8,072 nucleotides of DNA from Bordetella parapertussis (lineage in GTDB: Bacteria > Pseudomonadota > Gammaproteobacteria > Burkholderiales > Burkholderiaceae_B): positions 1-8,072 of the forward strand of contig CAMEAW010000132.1 in the NCBI GenBank assembly GCA_945911685.1, read 5' to 3'. Under the pieces are notes generated by a model. That model saw only the letters and a list, made by a program, of their open reading frames with translations, made no database searches and had not been told where the DNA came from. The translations under genes and the position numbers were made by a program. This document shows positions 1 to 7,247 of the stretch, piece after piece; positions within the stretch are counted from its first letter, which is position 1; each line of letters opens with the position of its first letter.

Positions 1-387
1 GATCAGTTTATTGTGCACCTGCCCGAGGGGTACAACACGCAAGTCGGTGAGCGGGGTTTGAAATTATCGGGTGGTGAAAAACAACGCGTTGCAATTGCAC
101 GTACCTTGCTAAAAAAACCGGCGATGCTAATTTTCGATGAAGCGACGTCTGCGTTAGATTCAAAAACCGAGCGTGCCTTACAAGAAGAACTGACGGGCTT
201 GGCACGCAATCACACCACGCTGATCATTGCCCATAGGCTCTCGACAATCGTGCATGCAGATCAAATCTTAGTGATGGATCAAGGACAAATTGTTGAGCGA
301 GGCAGCCATGTCGAGTTGATCGCCAAACAAGGCACGTATGCACAAATGTGGAACATGCAAAAGCGCCAAGACGATCAGGTGAGTTAG
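1..387 (+). CDS. ABC half-transporter, Atm1/HMT1 type, C-terminal ATPase domain (5' end outside window)
   Basis: The reading frame is open from base 1 and ends at TAG 385-387, so only the last 128 residues are present and no start can be assigned. Visible in order (numbering from the first codon): the ABC signature LSGGEKQR at 22-29, Walker B with catalytic Glu in LIFDE at 43-47, the D-loop SALD at 50-53, and the H-loop histidine at 78 in IIAHR. Walker A and the membrane domain would lie upstream. The wording around the signature ([19 protein letters not shown]) resembles Atm1/ABCB7-type exporters, which are homodimeric inner-membrane half-transporters moving glutathione- or sulfur-containing compounds or metal conjugates. 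The subfamily is an inference; a lipid or multidrug ABCB exporter is the alternative. It ends inside the convergent nitroreductase gene. Confidence 0.9.
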   Translation, partial: DQFIVHLPEGYNTQVGERGLKLSGGEKQRVAIARTLLKKPAMLIFDEATSALDSKTERALQEELTGLARNHTTLIIAHRLSTIVHADQILVMDQGQIVERGSHVELIAKQGTYAQMWNMQKRQDDQVS

Positions 388-1214
388 CGAATTTCAAAGC
401 CCATTGAACGTAGGGTTTCCATGAGAGTGTGTCGTCCACCCATCGCTTCAGGGCCGCGCACTCGGTTCAAGGTATGCAGATCCCAAGGTCCAAGCGGCGT
501 CATTTTTTGCTCGACATAAAAGGTATCCATCGTTTGGTTATAGGATTCAACGCCGGCTTTATAGGCTTGAGCGTCGTAGGTTTCCTTATGCAAAATCGCA
601 GACTGTGGCAGGCGCGGCTTGACTGCGGTTGTGAGCGAGGGTTCGGCATAGCCGATACACATCCCGAAGGTTGCAAAGCTCATGGGTGGCAAATTGAGCT
701 CTTTGGCTACGGCGATGGGGTCATTGCGAATTGCGCCGATGTAGACCATCCCTAAATTCATTGACTCGGCTGCTACCGCAGCGTTCTGCGAGGCCAAGGC
801 TGAGTCGATTGCACCCACCAAAAGCATCTCAAGATAATTTAGACTTTCGTGAGGCTTTTGACGATCAATGCCCAAGGCTTTGAGTCGCGCCAGGTCAGTG
901 ACCCATACCAAAAACAATGGGCAGGTGCGTACAAATTCTTGATTATTGGCAATTTTGGCTAACCGATCTTTACGACCGGGGTCGGTGACCGCAATCACGC
1001 TCCAGGTTTGCATATTTGAAGACGTCGAGGCGGATTGTGCAGCTGCAACAAGCAGCTCGGCCGTGTTAGCCGGCACCGGCTGCGAAGTATAGGCGCGCAC
1101 TGAACGATGCTGCAGCATGGTCTCGATGGTGGGATTCAGCGCATCAAGAACGTCTGGGCTGTGCCCGTAACGGGCTTGAAGCGAAGCTGAGAGTTCTTTA
1201 GATATTGTTGTCAT
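384..1214 (-). CDS. NfsA-like NAD(P)H-dependent FMN nitroreductase / oxidoreductase
   Basis: A 276-residue protein of the nitroreductase fold, close in length to NfsA-type members (about 240-280 residues). These are cytoplasmic FMN homodimers that reduce nitroaromatics, quinones or flavins with NAD(P)H. Visible elements: HRSVRAY at 36-42, the family's FMN-phosphate-binding start; SSNMQTWS at 65-72, the second FMN-contacting loop; a long helical dimer core with [11 protein letters not shown] near 155-165; and a basic loop KPRLP near 200 matching the NfsA C-terminal region. The ATG (complement of 1212-1214) has only a weak purine tract (GGAT) upstream. Its stop codon overlaps the 3' end of the ABC transporter gene by four bases, tail to tail. 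It is transcribed away from the coxS operon and shares a roughly 195-base control region with it. The physiological substrate cannot be read from sequence. Confidence 0.9.
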   Translation of the reverse strand: MTTISKELSASLQARYGHSPDVLDALNPTIETMLQHRSVRAYTSQPVPANTAELLVAAAQSASTSSNMQTWSVIAVTDPGRKDRLAKIANNQEFVRTCPLFLVWVTDLARLKALGIDRQKPHESLNYLEMLLVGAIDSALASQNAAVAAESMNLGMVYIGAIRNDPIAVAKELNLPPMSFATFGMCIGYAEPSLTTAVKPRLPQSAILHKETYDAQAYKAGVESYNQTMDTFYVEQKMTPLGPWDLHTLNRVRGPEAMGGRHTLMETLRSMGFEIR

Positions 1215-1253
1215 GGTTTATCCGTAAGTCTCACGTAATTACAAAAAAATAGC

Positions 1254-1259
1254 ATTCTA
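1254..1259 (-). promoter_or_regulatory. Putative -10 element for the nitroreductase gene
   Basis: Read on the minus strand this is TAGAAT, five of six matches to the sigma-70 -10 consensus. It would start a transcript about 33 bases before the nitroreductase ATG. No good -35 hexamer sits 16-18 bases upstream, and the element overlaps the left arm of the palindrome at 1256-1269, which would fit a regulated promoter. Sequence-only prediction. Confidence 0.3.
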
Positions 1260-1269
1260 TTTCAATAGA
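1256..1269. promoter_or_regulatory. Palindromic operator candidate in the divergent control region
   Basis: A perfect inverted repeat, TCTATT-TC-AATAGA, with 6-base arms and a 2-base centre. It overlaps the presumed nitroreductase -10 and lies just upstream of the presumed coxS -10, with its centre near -38 relative to a coxS start around base 1300. The hexamer TTCTAT recurs exactly 30 bases downstream (1255-1260 and 1285-1290). The position suits a transcription factor controlling both directions. No regulator gene lies in the window, so the binding protein is unknown. Confidence 0.35.
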
Positions 1270-1287
1270 CTCGTGTTAGATTGGTTC

Positions 1288-1293
1288 TATAAA
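1288..1293 (+). promoter_or_regulatory. Putative -10 element for the coxS-G operon
   Basis: TATAAA, five of six matches to the sigma-70 -10 consensus, in a locally A-rich stretch. The expected -35 position (about 1265-1270) is poor and overlaps the right arm of the palindrome at 1256-1269, as is common at activator-dependent promoters. Transcription from here would give coxS an untranslated leader of about 110 bases. Prediction only. Confidence 0.3.
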
Positions 1294-1315
1294 AAACAAT
1301 AATTGAGGCATTCTC

Positions 1316-1348
1316 CGACACTGGCAGTCCGTGTCGTGTGCCTGACAC
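1316..1348 (+). repeat. Alternating GACAC / GTGTC boxes in the presumed coxS leader
   Basis: CGACAC at 1316-1321 is the exact reverse complement of GTGTCG at 1331-1336, with a 9-base loop. GTGTC at 1331-1335 is also the reverse complement of GACAC at 1344-1348, with an 8-base loop. The middle box can therefore pair with either neighbour but not both. This may be a leader RNA structure or a pair of overlapping protein-binding sites; 5-6 base stems can also arise by chance. Confidence 0.3.
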
Positions 1349-1409
1349 AGTACCGCATACCGTGTGTTTTTGTTTTTCGACCATAATTTTTGCTCTAGGA
1401 GACCGCTTG

Positions 1410-1880
1410 ATGATGCAGGTTCAATTGACAGTAAACGGCGCTGCCGTCACGCTGAATGCGCCAGAGAATACCTTGTTGGTACAGGCGCTTCGCGAACACC
1501 TTAATCTGACAGGCACGCATGTGGGCTGCGACACCGCCCAATGTGGTGCCTGTACCGTCATCATGAATGGTCAGGCGGTTAAGTCGTGCAATATATTGCT
1601 CGCTCAAGCAGAGGGCGCGCAGGTGGCGACGATCGAAGGGCTTGCCCAGCCTGACGGCACGATGCACCCCATGCAAGCGGCGTTTAAAGACTGTCACGGG
1701 TTGCAGTGCGGTTATTGCACGCCCGGCATGGTGATGAACGCAGTGGATATCTGTCGGCACCACCCCAATCCAACCGAGCAGGAAATCCGCGAGAAGCTCG
1801 ACGGCAATATCTGTCGTTGTACTGGGTATCAAAACATCGTTAAGGCCGTGCAGCAAGGTGCTGCCGCCATGAAAGCCTAA
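1410..1880 (+). CDS. coxS: Form II CODH-like molybdenum hydroxylase, small [2Fe-2S] subunit
   Basis: A 156-residue protein, matching the usual size of CoxS-type iron-sulfur subunits. It carries two [2Fe-2S] clusters that pass electrons from the Mo centre of the large subunit to FAD. An N-terminal plant-ferredoxin-like domain holds Cys40, 45, 48 and 60 ([10 protein letters not shown], then a later Cys). A C-terminal helical domain holds Cys100 and 103 (QCGYCTPG) and Cys135 and 137 ([11 protein letters not shown]). All eight ligands are present. The ATG at 1410 is chosen because AGGAGA at 1397-1402 lies 7 bases upstream; the frame stays open back to an ATG at 1338, but that extension has no Shine-Dalgarno and does not look like family sequence. 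A second ATG follows at 1413. It is first in the operon, 10 bases before coxL. The fold is certain; the form II label comes from its partner and the S-L-M order. Confidence 0.95.
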   Translation: MMQVQLTVNGAAVTLNAPENTLLVQALREHLNLTGTHVGCDTAQCGACTVIMNGQAVKSCNILLAQAEGAQVATIEGLAQPDGTMHPMQAAFKDCHGLQCGYCTPGMVMNAVDICRHHPNPTEQEIREKLDGNICRCTGYQNIVKAVQQGAAAMKA

Positions 1881-1884
1881 GGAG
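1878..1884 (+). promoter_or_regulatory. Strong ribosome binding site for coxL overlapping the coxS stop
   Basis: TAAGGAG combines the coxS stop codon (TAA 1878-1880) with the best Shine-Dalgarno of the operon, six bases before the coxL ATG. It fixes the coxL start and suggests translational coupling of the two subunits. Confidence 0.7.
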
Positions 1885-1890
1885 ACCACC

Positions 1891-4266
1891 ATGGGTGCAA
1901 ATGAATTCGCAAAGCTTCCTCATATCGGGGAGTCGGTTTTACGCAAAGAAGACTATCGATTTTTAACGGGTGCGGGGCAATACACCGATGACATCACGCT
2001 GACGCGTATGTCGCACGCGGTGTTTGTGCGCTCGCCTCATGCTCATGCCAACATCAAGCGTGTCGATACCAGCGCAGCTAAAGCTGCGCCAGGCGTTATC
2101 GGCGTACTTGAAGGCAAAGATGTTGCAAATGACAAACTCAATGGTTTGCCCTGCGGTTGGTTGATCACCAGCACCGATGGCCAGCCCATGAAAGAACCGC
2201 CACACCCCGTGTTAGCGCTTGACAAAGTTCGCTATGTTGGCGATCACGTTGTGATGGTGGTAGCCGAGACGCTTGAGCAGGCAAAAAATGCAGCCGAGTT
2301 GGTCGAGGTGGATTACGATCCGTTACCCGCGGCAGTGGATGTGCGCGATGCGAACGGCGGCCCAACATTGCATGATATTGCACCTGATAATCACTGCTAC
2401 AAGTGGGCGATTGGTGATAAAGGGTTAGTCGATGAGGCCTTCACGAAAGCTGCTCACATCACCAAACTTGATCTGATTAATAATCGTTTGGTGCCAAATG
2501 CGATGGAGCCACGCGCAGCCATTGGCTCGTATAGCCGCGCAAATGATGACTACACCTTGTATGTCTCAAACCAAAATCCTCACGTTGAACGTTTGTTGAT
2601 GACGGCGTTTGTAATGGGCCTGCCAGAGCATAAAGTCCGCGTGATTGCACCTGACGTGGGTGGTGGCTTTGGTTCAAAAATTTATCTGTATGCCGAAGAC
2701 GTCTGCCTGACCTGGGCCTCTAAGAAACTAAATCGCAATATCAAGTGGGTCTGTGAGCGAGGCGAAGCCTTTTTGTCTGATGCACACGGCCGCGACCATT
2801 CAAGCCATGCTGAACTGGCGCTTGATAAAGACGGCAAATTCTTAGCGTTGCGGGTGCATACAGACGCTAATCTTGGCGCCTATCTTTCAACGTTCTCAAC
2901 GTGCGTACCAACCATTTTGTATGCGACCCTACTGGCAGGCCAATACACCACGCCGTTGGTCTATGCTGAGGTCGATGCCTGGTTTACCAACACTGCGCCG
3001 GTCGACGCCTATCGCGGCGCCGGTCGCCCCGAAGCGACATACTTGGTCGAGCGTATCGTGAGTCGAGCCGCGTTTGAACTCGGCCTGTCGCAAGATGAAA
3101 TCCGCCGTCGCAATTTCATTACCCAGTTTCCGTATCAAACTCCAGTTGCTTTGCAATACGATATTGGCGACTACGTGGCCTGTATGGACGCTTCGCAAAA
3201 ATTAGCGGATGTCGATGGCTTCAAAGCACGACAAGCGGCGAGTCAGGCTCAGGGCAAACTACGCGGCATCGGGTACTCAAGCTACATCGAGGCCTGTGGC
3301 TTAGCGCCAAGCAACATTGCAGGCGCCTTAGGTGCCCGAGCAGGTTTGTTTGAGTGCGGTGAAGTGCGTGTTCACCCAACGGGTAGCGTGACGGTCTTTA
3401 CCGGTTCGCATAGCCATGGCCAAGGTCACGAAACGACGTTTGCGCAAGTGGTCGCCTCGCGCTTGGGGATTGCGGTCGATGCCGTAGACATTGTGCACGG
3501 CGATACAGGTCGTGTGCCTTTTGGTATGGGTACCTACGGTTCGCGTTCGATTTCAGTTGGCGGTGCTGCCATCATGAAGGCGCTCGACAAAATCGAAGCA
3601 AAGGCCAAAAAGATCGCTGCGCATTTGATGGAAGCGTCTGATACCGATATCGATTTTGCGAATGGTGAATTCACCGTGCGTGGTACCGATAAAAAAATCC
3701 CCTTTGGTACTGTTGCGCTGACAGCCTACGTGCCCCACAACTATCCGCTTGAAACGCTTGAGCCCGGCTTAAATGAGACGGCGTTCTACGACCCGACTAA
3801 TTTCACCTTTCCCTCGGGCACCTATATCGCTGAGGTTGAGATTGATCCCGATACAGGTACTGTGCGCTTAGATCGCTTTACTGCGGTTGACGACTTCGGC
3901 ACCATCATTAATCCGATGATTGTTGAAGGGCAAGTGCATGGGGGCTTGGTACAAGGCATTGGCCAGGCCTTAATTGAAAACTGCGTCTACGATCGCGAGA
4001 CCGGTCAGTTGCTCACGGGCTCGTTTATGGATTACGCGATGCCGCGTGCCGACGACTTCCCCGAGTTCAAGATTGGTCATGTTTGCACGCCTTGCACGCA
4101 CAACCCTTTAGGGACAAAGGGCTGCGGCGAAGCTGGTGCGATTGGCTCACCTCCTGCGGTGATGAACGCTGTGTTAGATGCCTTGGCACCGTTAGGCGTA
4201 AAAGACCTGGATATGCCTGCTACGCCCCATCGCGTGTGGCAAGCCATTCAATCCGCGAAAGCATAA
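1891..4266 (+). CDS. coxL: Form II CODH-like molybdenum hydroxylase, large Mo-molybdopterin subunit
   Basis: A 791-residue catalytic subunit of the xanthine oxidase family, close to CoxL of Oligotropha (about 809). It binds the molybdopterin cofactor and hydroxylates the substrate. Visible: the N-terminal region with the GAGQYTDD motif; the GGGFGSK loop at 257-263 next to the Mo site; AYRGAGR at 373-379; [10 protein letters not shown] from 510, a cofactor-binding loop; a GTYGSRS stretch soon after; and GCGEAGAIG with the likely catalytic base Glu747. Proven (form I) CO dehydrogenases have AYxCSFR, whose cysteine binds copper; here the cysteine position is Gly, so a Mo-Cu centre is not expected. 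This is the form II (BMS-type) signature, seen in many proteobacteria and with unsettled substrate. No signal peptide is seen, so it is presumably cytoplasmic. Family assignment is firm; CO as substrate is doubtful. Confidence 0.95.
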   Translation: MGANEFAKLPHIGESVLRKEDYRFLTGAGQYTDDITLTRMSHAVFVRSPHAHANIKRVDTSAAKAAPGVIGVLEGKDVANDKLNGLPCGWLITSTDGQPMKEPPHPVLALDKVRYVGDHVVMVVAETLEQAKNAAELVEVDYDPLPAAVDVRDANGGPTLHDIAPDNHCYKWAIGDKGLVDEAFTKAAHITKLDLINNRLVPNAMEPRAAIGSYSRANDDYTLYVSNQNPHVERLLMTAFVMGLPEHKVRVIAPDVGGGFGSKIYLYAEDVCLTWASKKLNRNIKWVCERGEAFLSDAHGRDHSSHAELALDKDGKFLALRVHTDANLGAYLSTFSTCVPTILYATLLAGQYTTPLVYAEVDAWFTNTAPVDAYRGAGRPEATYLVERIVSRAAFELGLSQDEIRRRNFITQFPYQTPVALQYDIGDYVACMDASQKLADVDGFKARQAASQAQGKLRGIGYSSYIEACGLAPSNIAGALGARAGLFECGEVRVHPTGSVTVFTGSHSHGQGHETTFAQVVASRLGIAVDAVDIVHGDTGRVPFGMGTYGSRSISVGGAAIMKALDKIEAKAKKIAAHLMEASDTDIDFANGEFTVRGTDKKIPFGTVALTAYVPHNYPLETLEPGLNETAFYDPTNFTFPSGTYIAEVEIDPDTGTVRLDRFTAVDDFGTIINPMIVEGQVHGGLVQGIGQALIENCVYDRETGQLLTGSFMDYAMPRADDFPEFKIGHVCTPCTHNPLGTKGCGEAGAIGSPPAVMNAVLDALAPLGVKDLDMPATPHRVWQAIQSAKA

Positions 4267-4268
4267 AC

Positions 4269-4274
4269 AGAGGA
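4269..4274 (+). promoter_or_regulatory. Ribosome binding site for coxM
   Basis: AGAGGA begins two bases after the coxL stop and ends 7 bases before the coxM ATG at 4282, which supports that start. Confidence 0.55.
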
Positions 4275-4281
4275 TTTCGAC

Positions 4282-5073
4282 ATGTACGCATTCACATACG
4301 ACCGTCCTGCTTCATTAGCTGAGGCAGCTAAGCTCGTGCAGGCGGGCGGCCAGGCGCTAGCGGGCGGACAAACCATGCTTGCCTCAATGAAGCAACGTCT
4401 GATGCAACCCGAAAAATTGGTGGATTTAAGCCGCGTGAGCGAGTTGAGCGGCGTGCGCAAAGAGGGTGATCAGATTGTCATTGGAGCGATGACAAAGCAT
4501 ATTGACGTTGAACAAAACGCTTTGGTTCAGCAGCATATTCCTGCGCTCGCAGCGTTGGCCGGAGGGATTGGTGATCGTCAAGTGCGCGCCATGGGTACGA
4601 TCGGTGGCTCAGTCGCGAATAACGACCCTGCAGCTTGTTATCCCAGCGCCGCCATGGCCTTGGGGGCAACTATCCACACGACCACACGTAAGATTGCAGC
4701 CGATGATTTCTTTTTGGGCATGTACTCTACCGCGCTGCAAGAAGGCGAGCTGATTACGGCAGTGAGTTTTCCGATTCCTAAACGCGCTTCATACGCCAAG
4801 TTTAAGCAGGGCGCCTCAAGATTCGCGATGGTCGGTGTGTTTGTTGCGGACACCAGCCAGGGGCCACGCGTCGCAGTCACAGGCGCGGCCAACGGAGTGT
4901 TTCGGCATGCTGGTCTTGAAGCGGCGTTGGCAAAGAACTTCGCGCCAGAGTCTGTTGCGGGCGTGGCGGTTGATGCGTCTGAACTTAATAGCGATATTCA
5001 CGCTTCAGCCGAATACCGCGCGCAGTTGATCAAAGTGCAAACGCGTAAAGCTGTTCAAGACGCATTGCGCTAA
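4282..5073 (+). CDS. coxM: Form II CODH-like molybdenum hydroxylase, FAD-binding medium subunit
   Basis: A 263-residue flavoprotein subunit, slightly shorter than CoxM of form I enzymes (about 288). It takes electrons from the [2Fe-2S] clusters of CoxS onto FAD and hands them to the final acceptor. The N-terminal half has the two FAD-pyrophosphate loops typical of the family: AGGQTML at 27-33, followed by MKQRL at 36-40, and TIGGS at 106-110, followed by NNDPAACYP at 113-121. The C-terminal part holds the CODH flavoprotein C-terminal domain, including SRFAMVGVFV. The usual AGGQS reads AGGQT, a conservative change. It lies 15 bases after coxL, completing the S-L-M order typical of form II clusters (form I is M-S-L). 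It ends 21 bases before the MoxR gene. Assignment is secure; the electron acceptor is inferred from coxG downstream. Confidence 0.93.
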   Translation: MYAFTYDRPASLAEAAKLVQAGGQALAGGQTMLASMKQRLMQPEKLVDLSRVSELSGVRKEGDQIVIGAMTKHIDVEQNALVQQHIPALAALAGGIGDRQVRAMGTIGGSVANNDPAACYPSAAMALGATIHTTTRKIAADDFFLGMYSTALQEGELITAVSFPIPKRASYAKFKQGASRFAMVGVFVADTSQGPRVAVTGAANGVFRHAGLEAALAKNFAPESVAGVAVDASELNSDIHASAEYRAQLIKVQTRKAVQDALR

Positions 5074-5094
5074 AGTGCGTTTTTGGGAAGATAC

Positions 5095-6012
5095 ATGACG
5101 GGCACGCGTGGCGTTGATTCAATCGACGCGTTGATCGAAGCACTGGCGTCTGTTGGCTATCAGGCCGAGCGACGCTTAGCGACTGCCGTTTTTTTAAGCC
5201 TGCGTCTACAACGGCCGTTGCTGCTCGAAGGCGAGCCGGGCGTCGGCAAAACCGAATTAGCCAAGGCGCTAGCCAAGGTACTAGGTCGACCGCTTATTCG
5301 TCTGCAGTGCTATGACGGTATGGAGCAGCGCGAAGCGCTTTATGAATGGAATCATGCTGCTCAGTTAATGCACATGCGTGCGCAGCCAGAGGGCGTGAAC
5401 CCGGATCAACTCGAGCACGAGATTTATCAAGAAAAATATCTAATCAGACGGCCGTTGTTGCAAGCGCTCGAGGCTCCTGAGCCAGGCGCTGTATTACTGA
5501 TTGACGAAGTCGACCGTGCCGATGCACCCTTCGAAGCCTTTTTGCTTGAGTACTTAGGCGAGTTTCAAGTCAGCATCCCAGAGTTTGGAACAATCAAAGC
5601 GGCGTGCCCGCCGGTCACCATTTTGACCAGTAACCGTACGCGAGATTTAAATGATGCAGTCAAGCGCCGTTGCCTGTATCAATGGCTCGATTATCCTGAA
5701 CGCGAGCGTGAACTTTCAATTGTGCGAGCGCAGGTACCACAGGCGAGCGAGGCGCTCGCCCAGCAAGTAGCATCCTTTGTTGAACGCCTGCGCAGTGCGC
5801 CCTTCGTGAGCGCTTTTAGTCGCAGCCCAGGAATTGCTGAAAGTGTTGAATGGGCAAAGGCGCTTGTCGCGCTCAACACATTGACTCTTGATCCTGAAGT
5901 GGTGCAGAGCACTGTGGGCATTTTGTTTAAGCAGCGCGAGGATATTGCGGCGCTTGAGCCGCTGCTCGACGCCTTATTGCAGCCCGATCCAGTCACTGAG
6001 TCTTTAAACTAG
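5095..6012 (+). CDS. coxD: MoxR-family AAA+ ATPase, CoxD-like metal-centre maturation factor
   Basis: A 305-residue AAA+ protein, about the length of CoxD (295). In the form I system CoxD is needed to sulfurate and load the Mo-Cu site of apo-CODH, working with the VWA protein CoxE; here it presumably matures or remodels CoxL without copper. Visible: Walker A GEPGVGKT at 46-53; Walker B LLIDE at 134-138; sensor 1 Asn180 in LTSNRTRDL; likely arginine fingers at 191-192 (KRRC); and a C-terminal helical lid. The start is uncertain: ATG 5095 has a purine tract (GGGAAG 5085-5090) only four bases upstream, while an in-frame TTG at 5083 would add four residues. I chose ATG. The gene sits directly ahead of its VWA partner, the standard MoxR-VWA pairing. 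Confidence 0.9.
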   Translation: MTGTRGVDSIDALIEALASVGYQAERRLATAVFLSLRLQRPLLLEGEPGVGKTELAKALAKVLGRPLIRLQCYDGMEQREALYEWNHAAQLMHMRAQPEGVNPDQLEHEIYQEKYLIRRPLLQALEAPEPGAVLLIDEVDRADAPFEAFLLEYLGEFQVSIPEFGTIKAACPPVTILTSNRTRDLNDAVKRRCLYQWLDYPERERELSIVRAQVPQASEALAQQVASFVERLRSAPFVSAFSRSPGIAESVEWAKALVALNTLTLDPEVVQSTVGILFKQREDIAALEPLLDALLQPDPVTESLN

Positions 6013-6051
6013 CCCTATGCTTGATAAGCCATTGCCGAACAGAGAGTGGTG

Positions 6052-7227
6052 ATGCAGCTCGGTGACGCACGTAGCGGCAAAATGGCCGAAAATATTATCG
6101 GCTTTGGGCGTACGCTCAGACGCGCCGGCTTGCCGATGGACAGCGCACGCATTGGGTTTGGCTTACAGGCGGCTTTGTTGGTGGGTATTGAAGCGAAAGC
6201 CGATTTGCGTGCCGCGTTGTTGGCGACGCTTGTGTGTCGCCAACAAGATCAAGCGGTATTTGATCAATTATTCGACGCTTATTTTCGTAATCCTGAGTTG
6301 ACGCAGCAATTGTTGGCGCAAATGTTGCCTAAGACAACTGAGGCGACCCCCAAGCCAAAACGTCTTGCTCGCGCGCAAGAGGCGCTTGCAGCGGTGCGTG
6401 CTGCGGTCAAATCACAGCCTCGAGAAGAGGAAAAGATTCAGTTCGATGCCGCGCTCTCGGCTAGTGATCGCGTGCGCCTGCGACACGCAGATTTTGAGAG
6501 TTTGAGTGCGAGTGAGTTTCGCTTGGTTGAACAACTCGCGCGTGAAATCACATTGCCATGGCCACAGTTGAAGGCACGGCGTTTGCAAAGTGCATCGCAT
6601 GGCGTTCGGTTGGATTGGCGGCGAACCATACGAGAGTCGACGCGCCACAACGGAGAGCTCCTCGCCTTACCTTATCTGTCGCGTCGCTTCGAGCCGCTGC
6701 CCGTGCTGCTATTGATCGATGTGTCGGGCTCGATGGAGCGCTATGCTCGGCTCATGCTTGCTTTTTTGCATCAAAGTACGCGGCGTGTTGCGCGCTCAGT
6801 CTTTGCGTTTGGCAATCACCTGACTGATTTAAATCCTGCATTCAGACTGGCGGATACCGATGCGATGTTAGCGCAAGCCAATCGCTTGATTAGCGACTTT
6901 GCAGGTGGCACCCAAATGGGTGCCTCGCTCGCTGAGTTACGTCGTACCCAAAGCCGTCAGTTGGTGGGGCGCCGTACCGTGGTCTTGCTCATCAGTGATG
7001 GGTTGGATACCGGTAGGTCAGAACAACTCGCCGCTGAGTTAGACTGGCTGAAGCGTAACTGTCGCAGTCTGTTATGGTTGAACCCTATGCTGCGCTTTGA
7101 CCAGTATCAGCCAACGGCGCGTGGGGCAACTGCCTTACAAAAAAAAGCGGACGGTATGTTGGCGATTCATAATCTCGAAAGGTTAGAAGATTTGGCACGT
7201 AGCCTGGTTCAGCTTGTAAAAAGATAA
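6052..7227 (+). CDS. coxE: VWA-domain protein, CoxE family, partner of the MoxR ATPase
   Basis: A 391-residue protein with an N-terminal helical region (MAENIIGFGRTLRRAGLP near 11-28, typical of CoxE-like proteins) and a C-terminal von Willebrand A domain. The metal-ion-dependent adhesion site is complete: DVSGS at 223-227 (Asp223, Ser225, Ser227), Thr287 in GGTQMG, and Asp316 in LISDG. CoxE-type proteins act with MoxR/CoxD ATPases as the substrate-contacting half of a chaperone that matures the molybdenum enzyme. The middle part (about 100-150) is charged and probably flexible. The start is a ladder of GTG 6046, GTG 6049 and ATG 6052; ATG is preferred because AGAGAG at 6041-6046 lies five bases upstream. 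A later ATG at 6082 is possible. It follows coxD by 39 bases and precedes coxG by 20. Confidence 0.9.
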   Translation: MQLGDARSGKMAENIIGFGRTLRRAGLPMDSARIGFGLQAALLVGIEAKADLRAALLATLVCRQQDQAVFDQLFDAYFRNPELTQQLLAQMLPKTTEATPKPKRLARAQEALAAVRAAVKSQPREEEKIQFDAALSASDRVRLRHADFESLSASEFRLVEQLAREITLPWPQLKARRLQSASHGVRLDWRRTIRESTRHNGELLALPYLSRRFEPLPVLLLIDVSGSMERYARLMLAFLHQSTRRVARSVFAFGNHLTDLNPAFRLADTDAMLAQANRLISDFAGGTQMGASLAELRRTQSRQLVGRRTVVLLISDGLDTGRSEQLAAELDWLKRNCRSLLWLNPMLRFDQYQPTARGATALQKKADGMLAIHNLERLEDLARSLVQLVKR

Positions 7228-7247
7228 TCATTTTTTGTGAGAACACG

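Noticed and set aside
1338..1409. N-terminal extension of coxS from ATG 1338
   Set aside because: The 24 added residues do not resemble CoxS sequence and the ATG lacks a Shine-Dalgarno, whereas 1410 has AGGAGA at ideal spacing.
1395..1892. A 165-codon minus-strand open frame opposite coxS
   Set aside because: The plus strand carries all eight cluster cysteines of a standard small subunit; the antisense peptide looks like no known family.
7217..7237. A-rich/T-rich stretch between coxE and coxG as a terminator
   Set aside because: The possible stem is almost all A-T with mismatches, and the 20-base gap with conserved gene order favours read-through.
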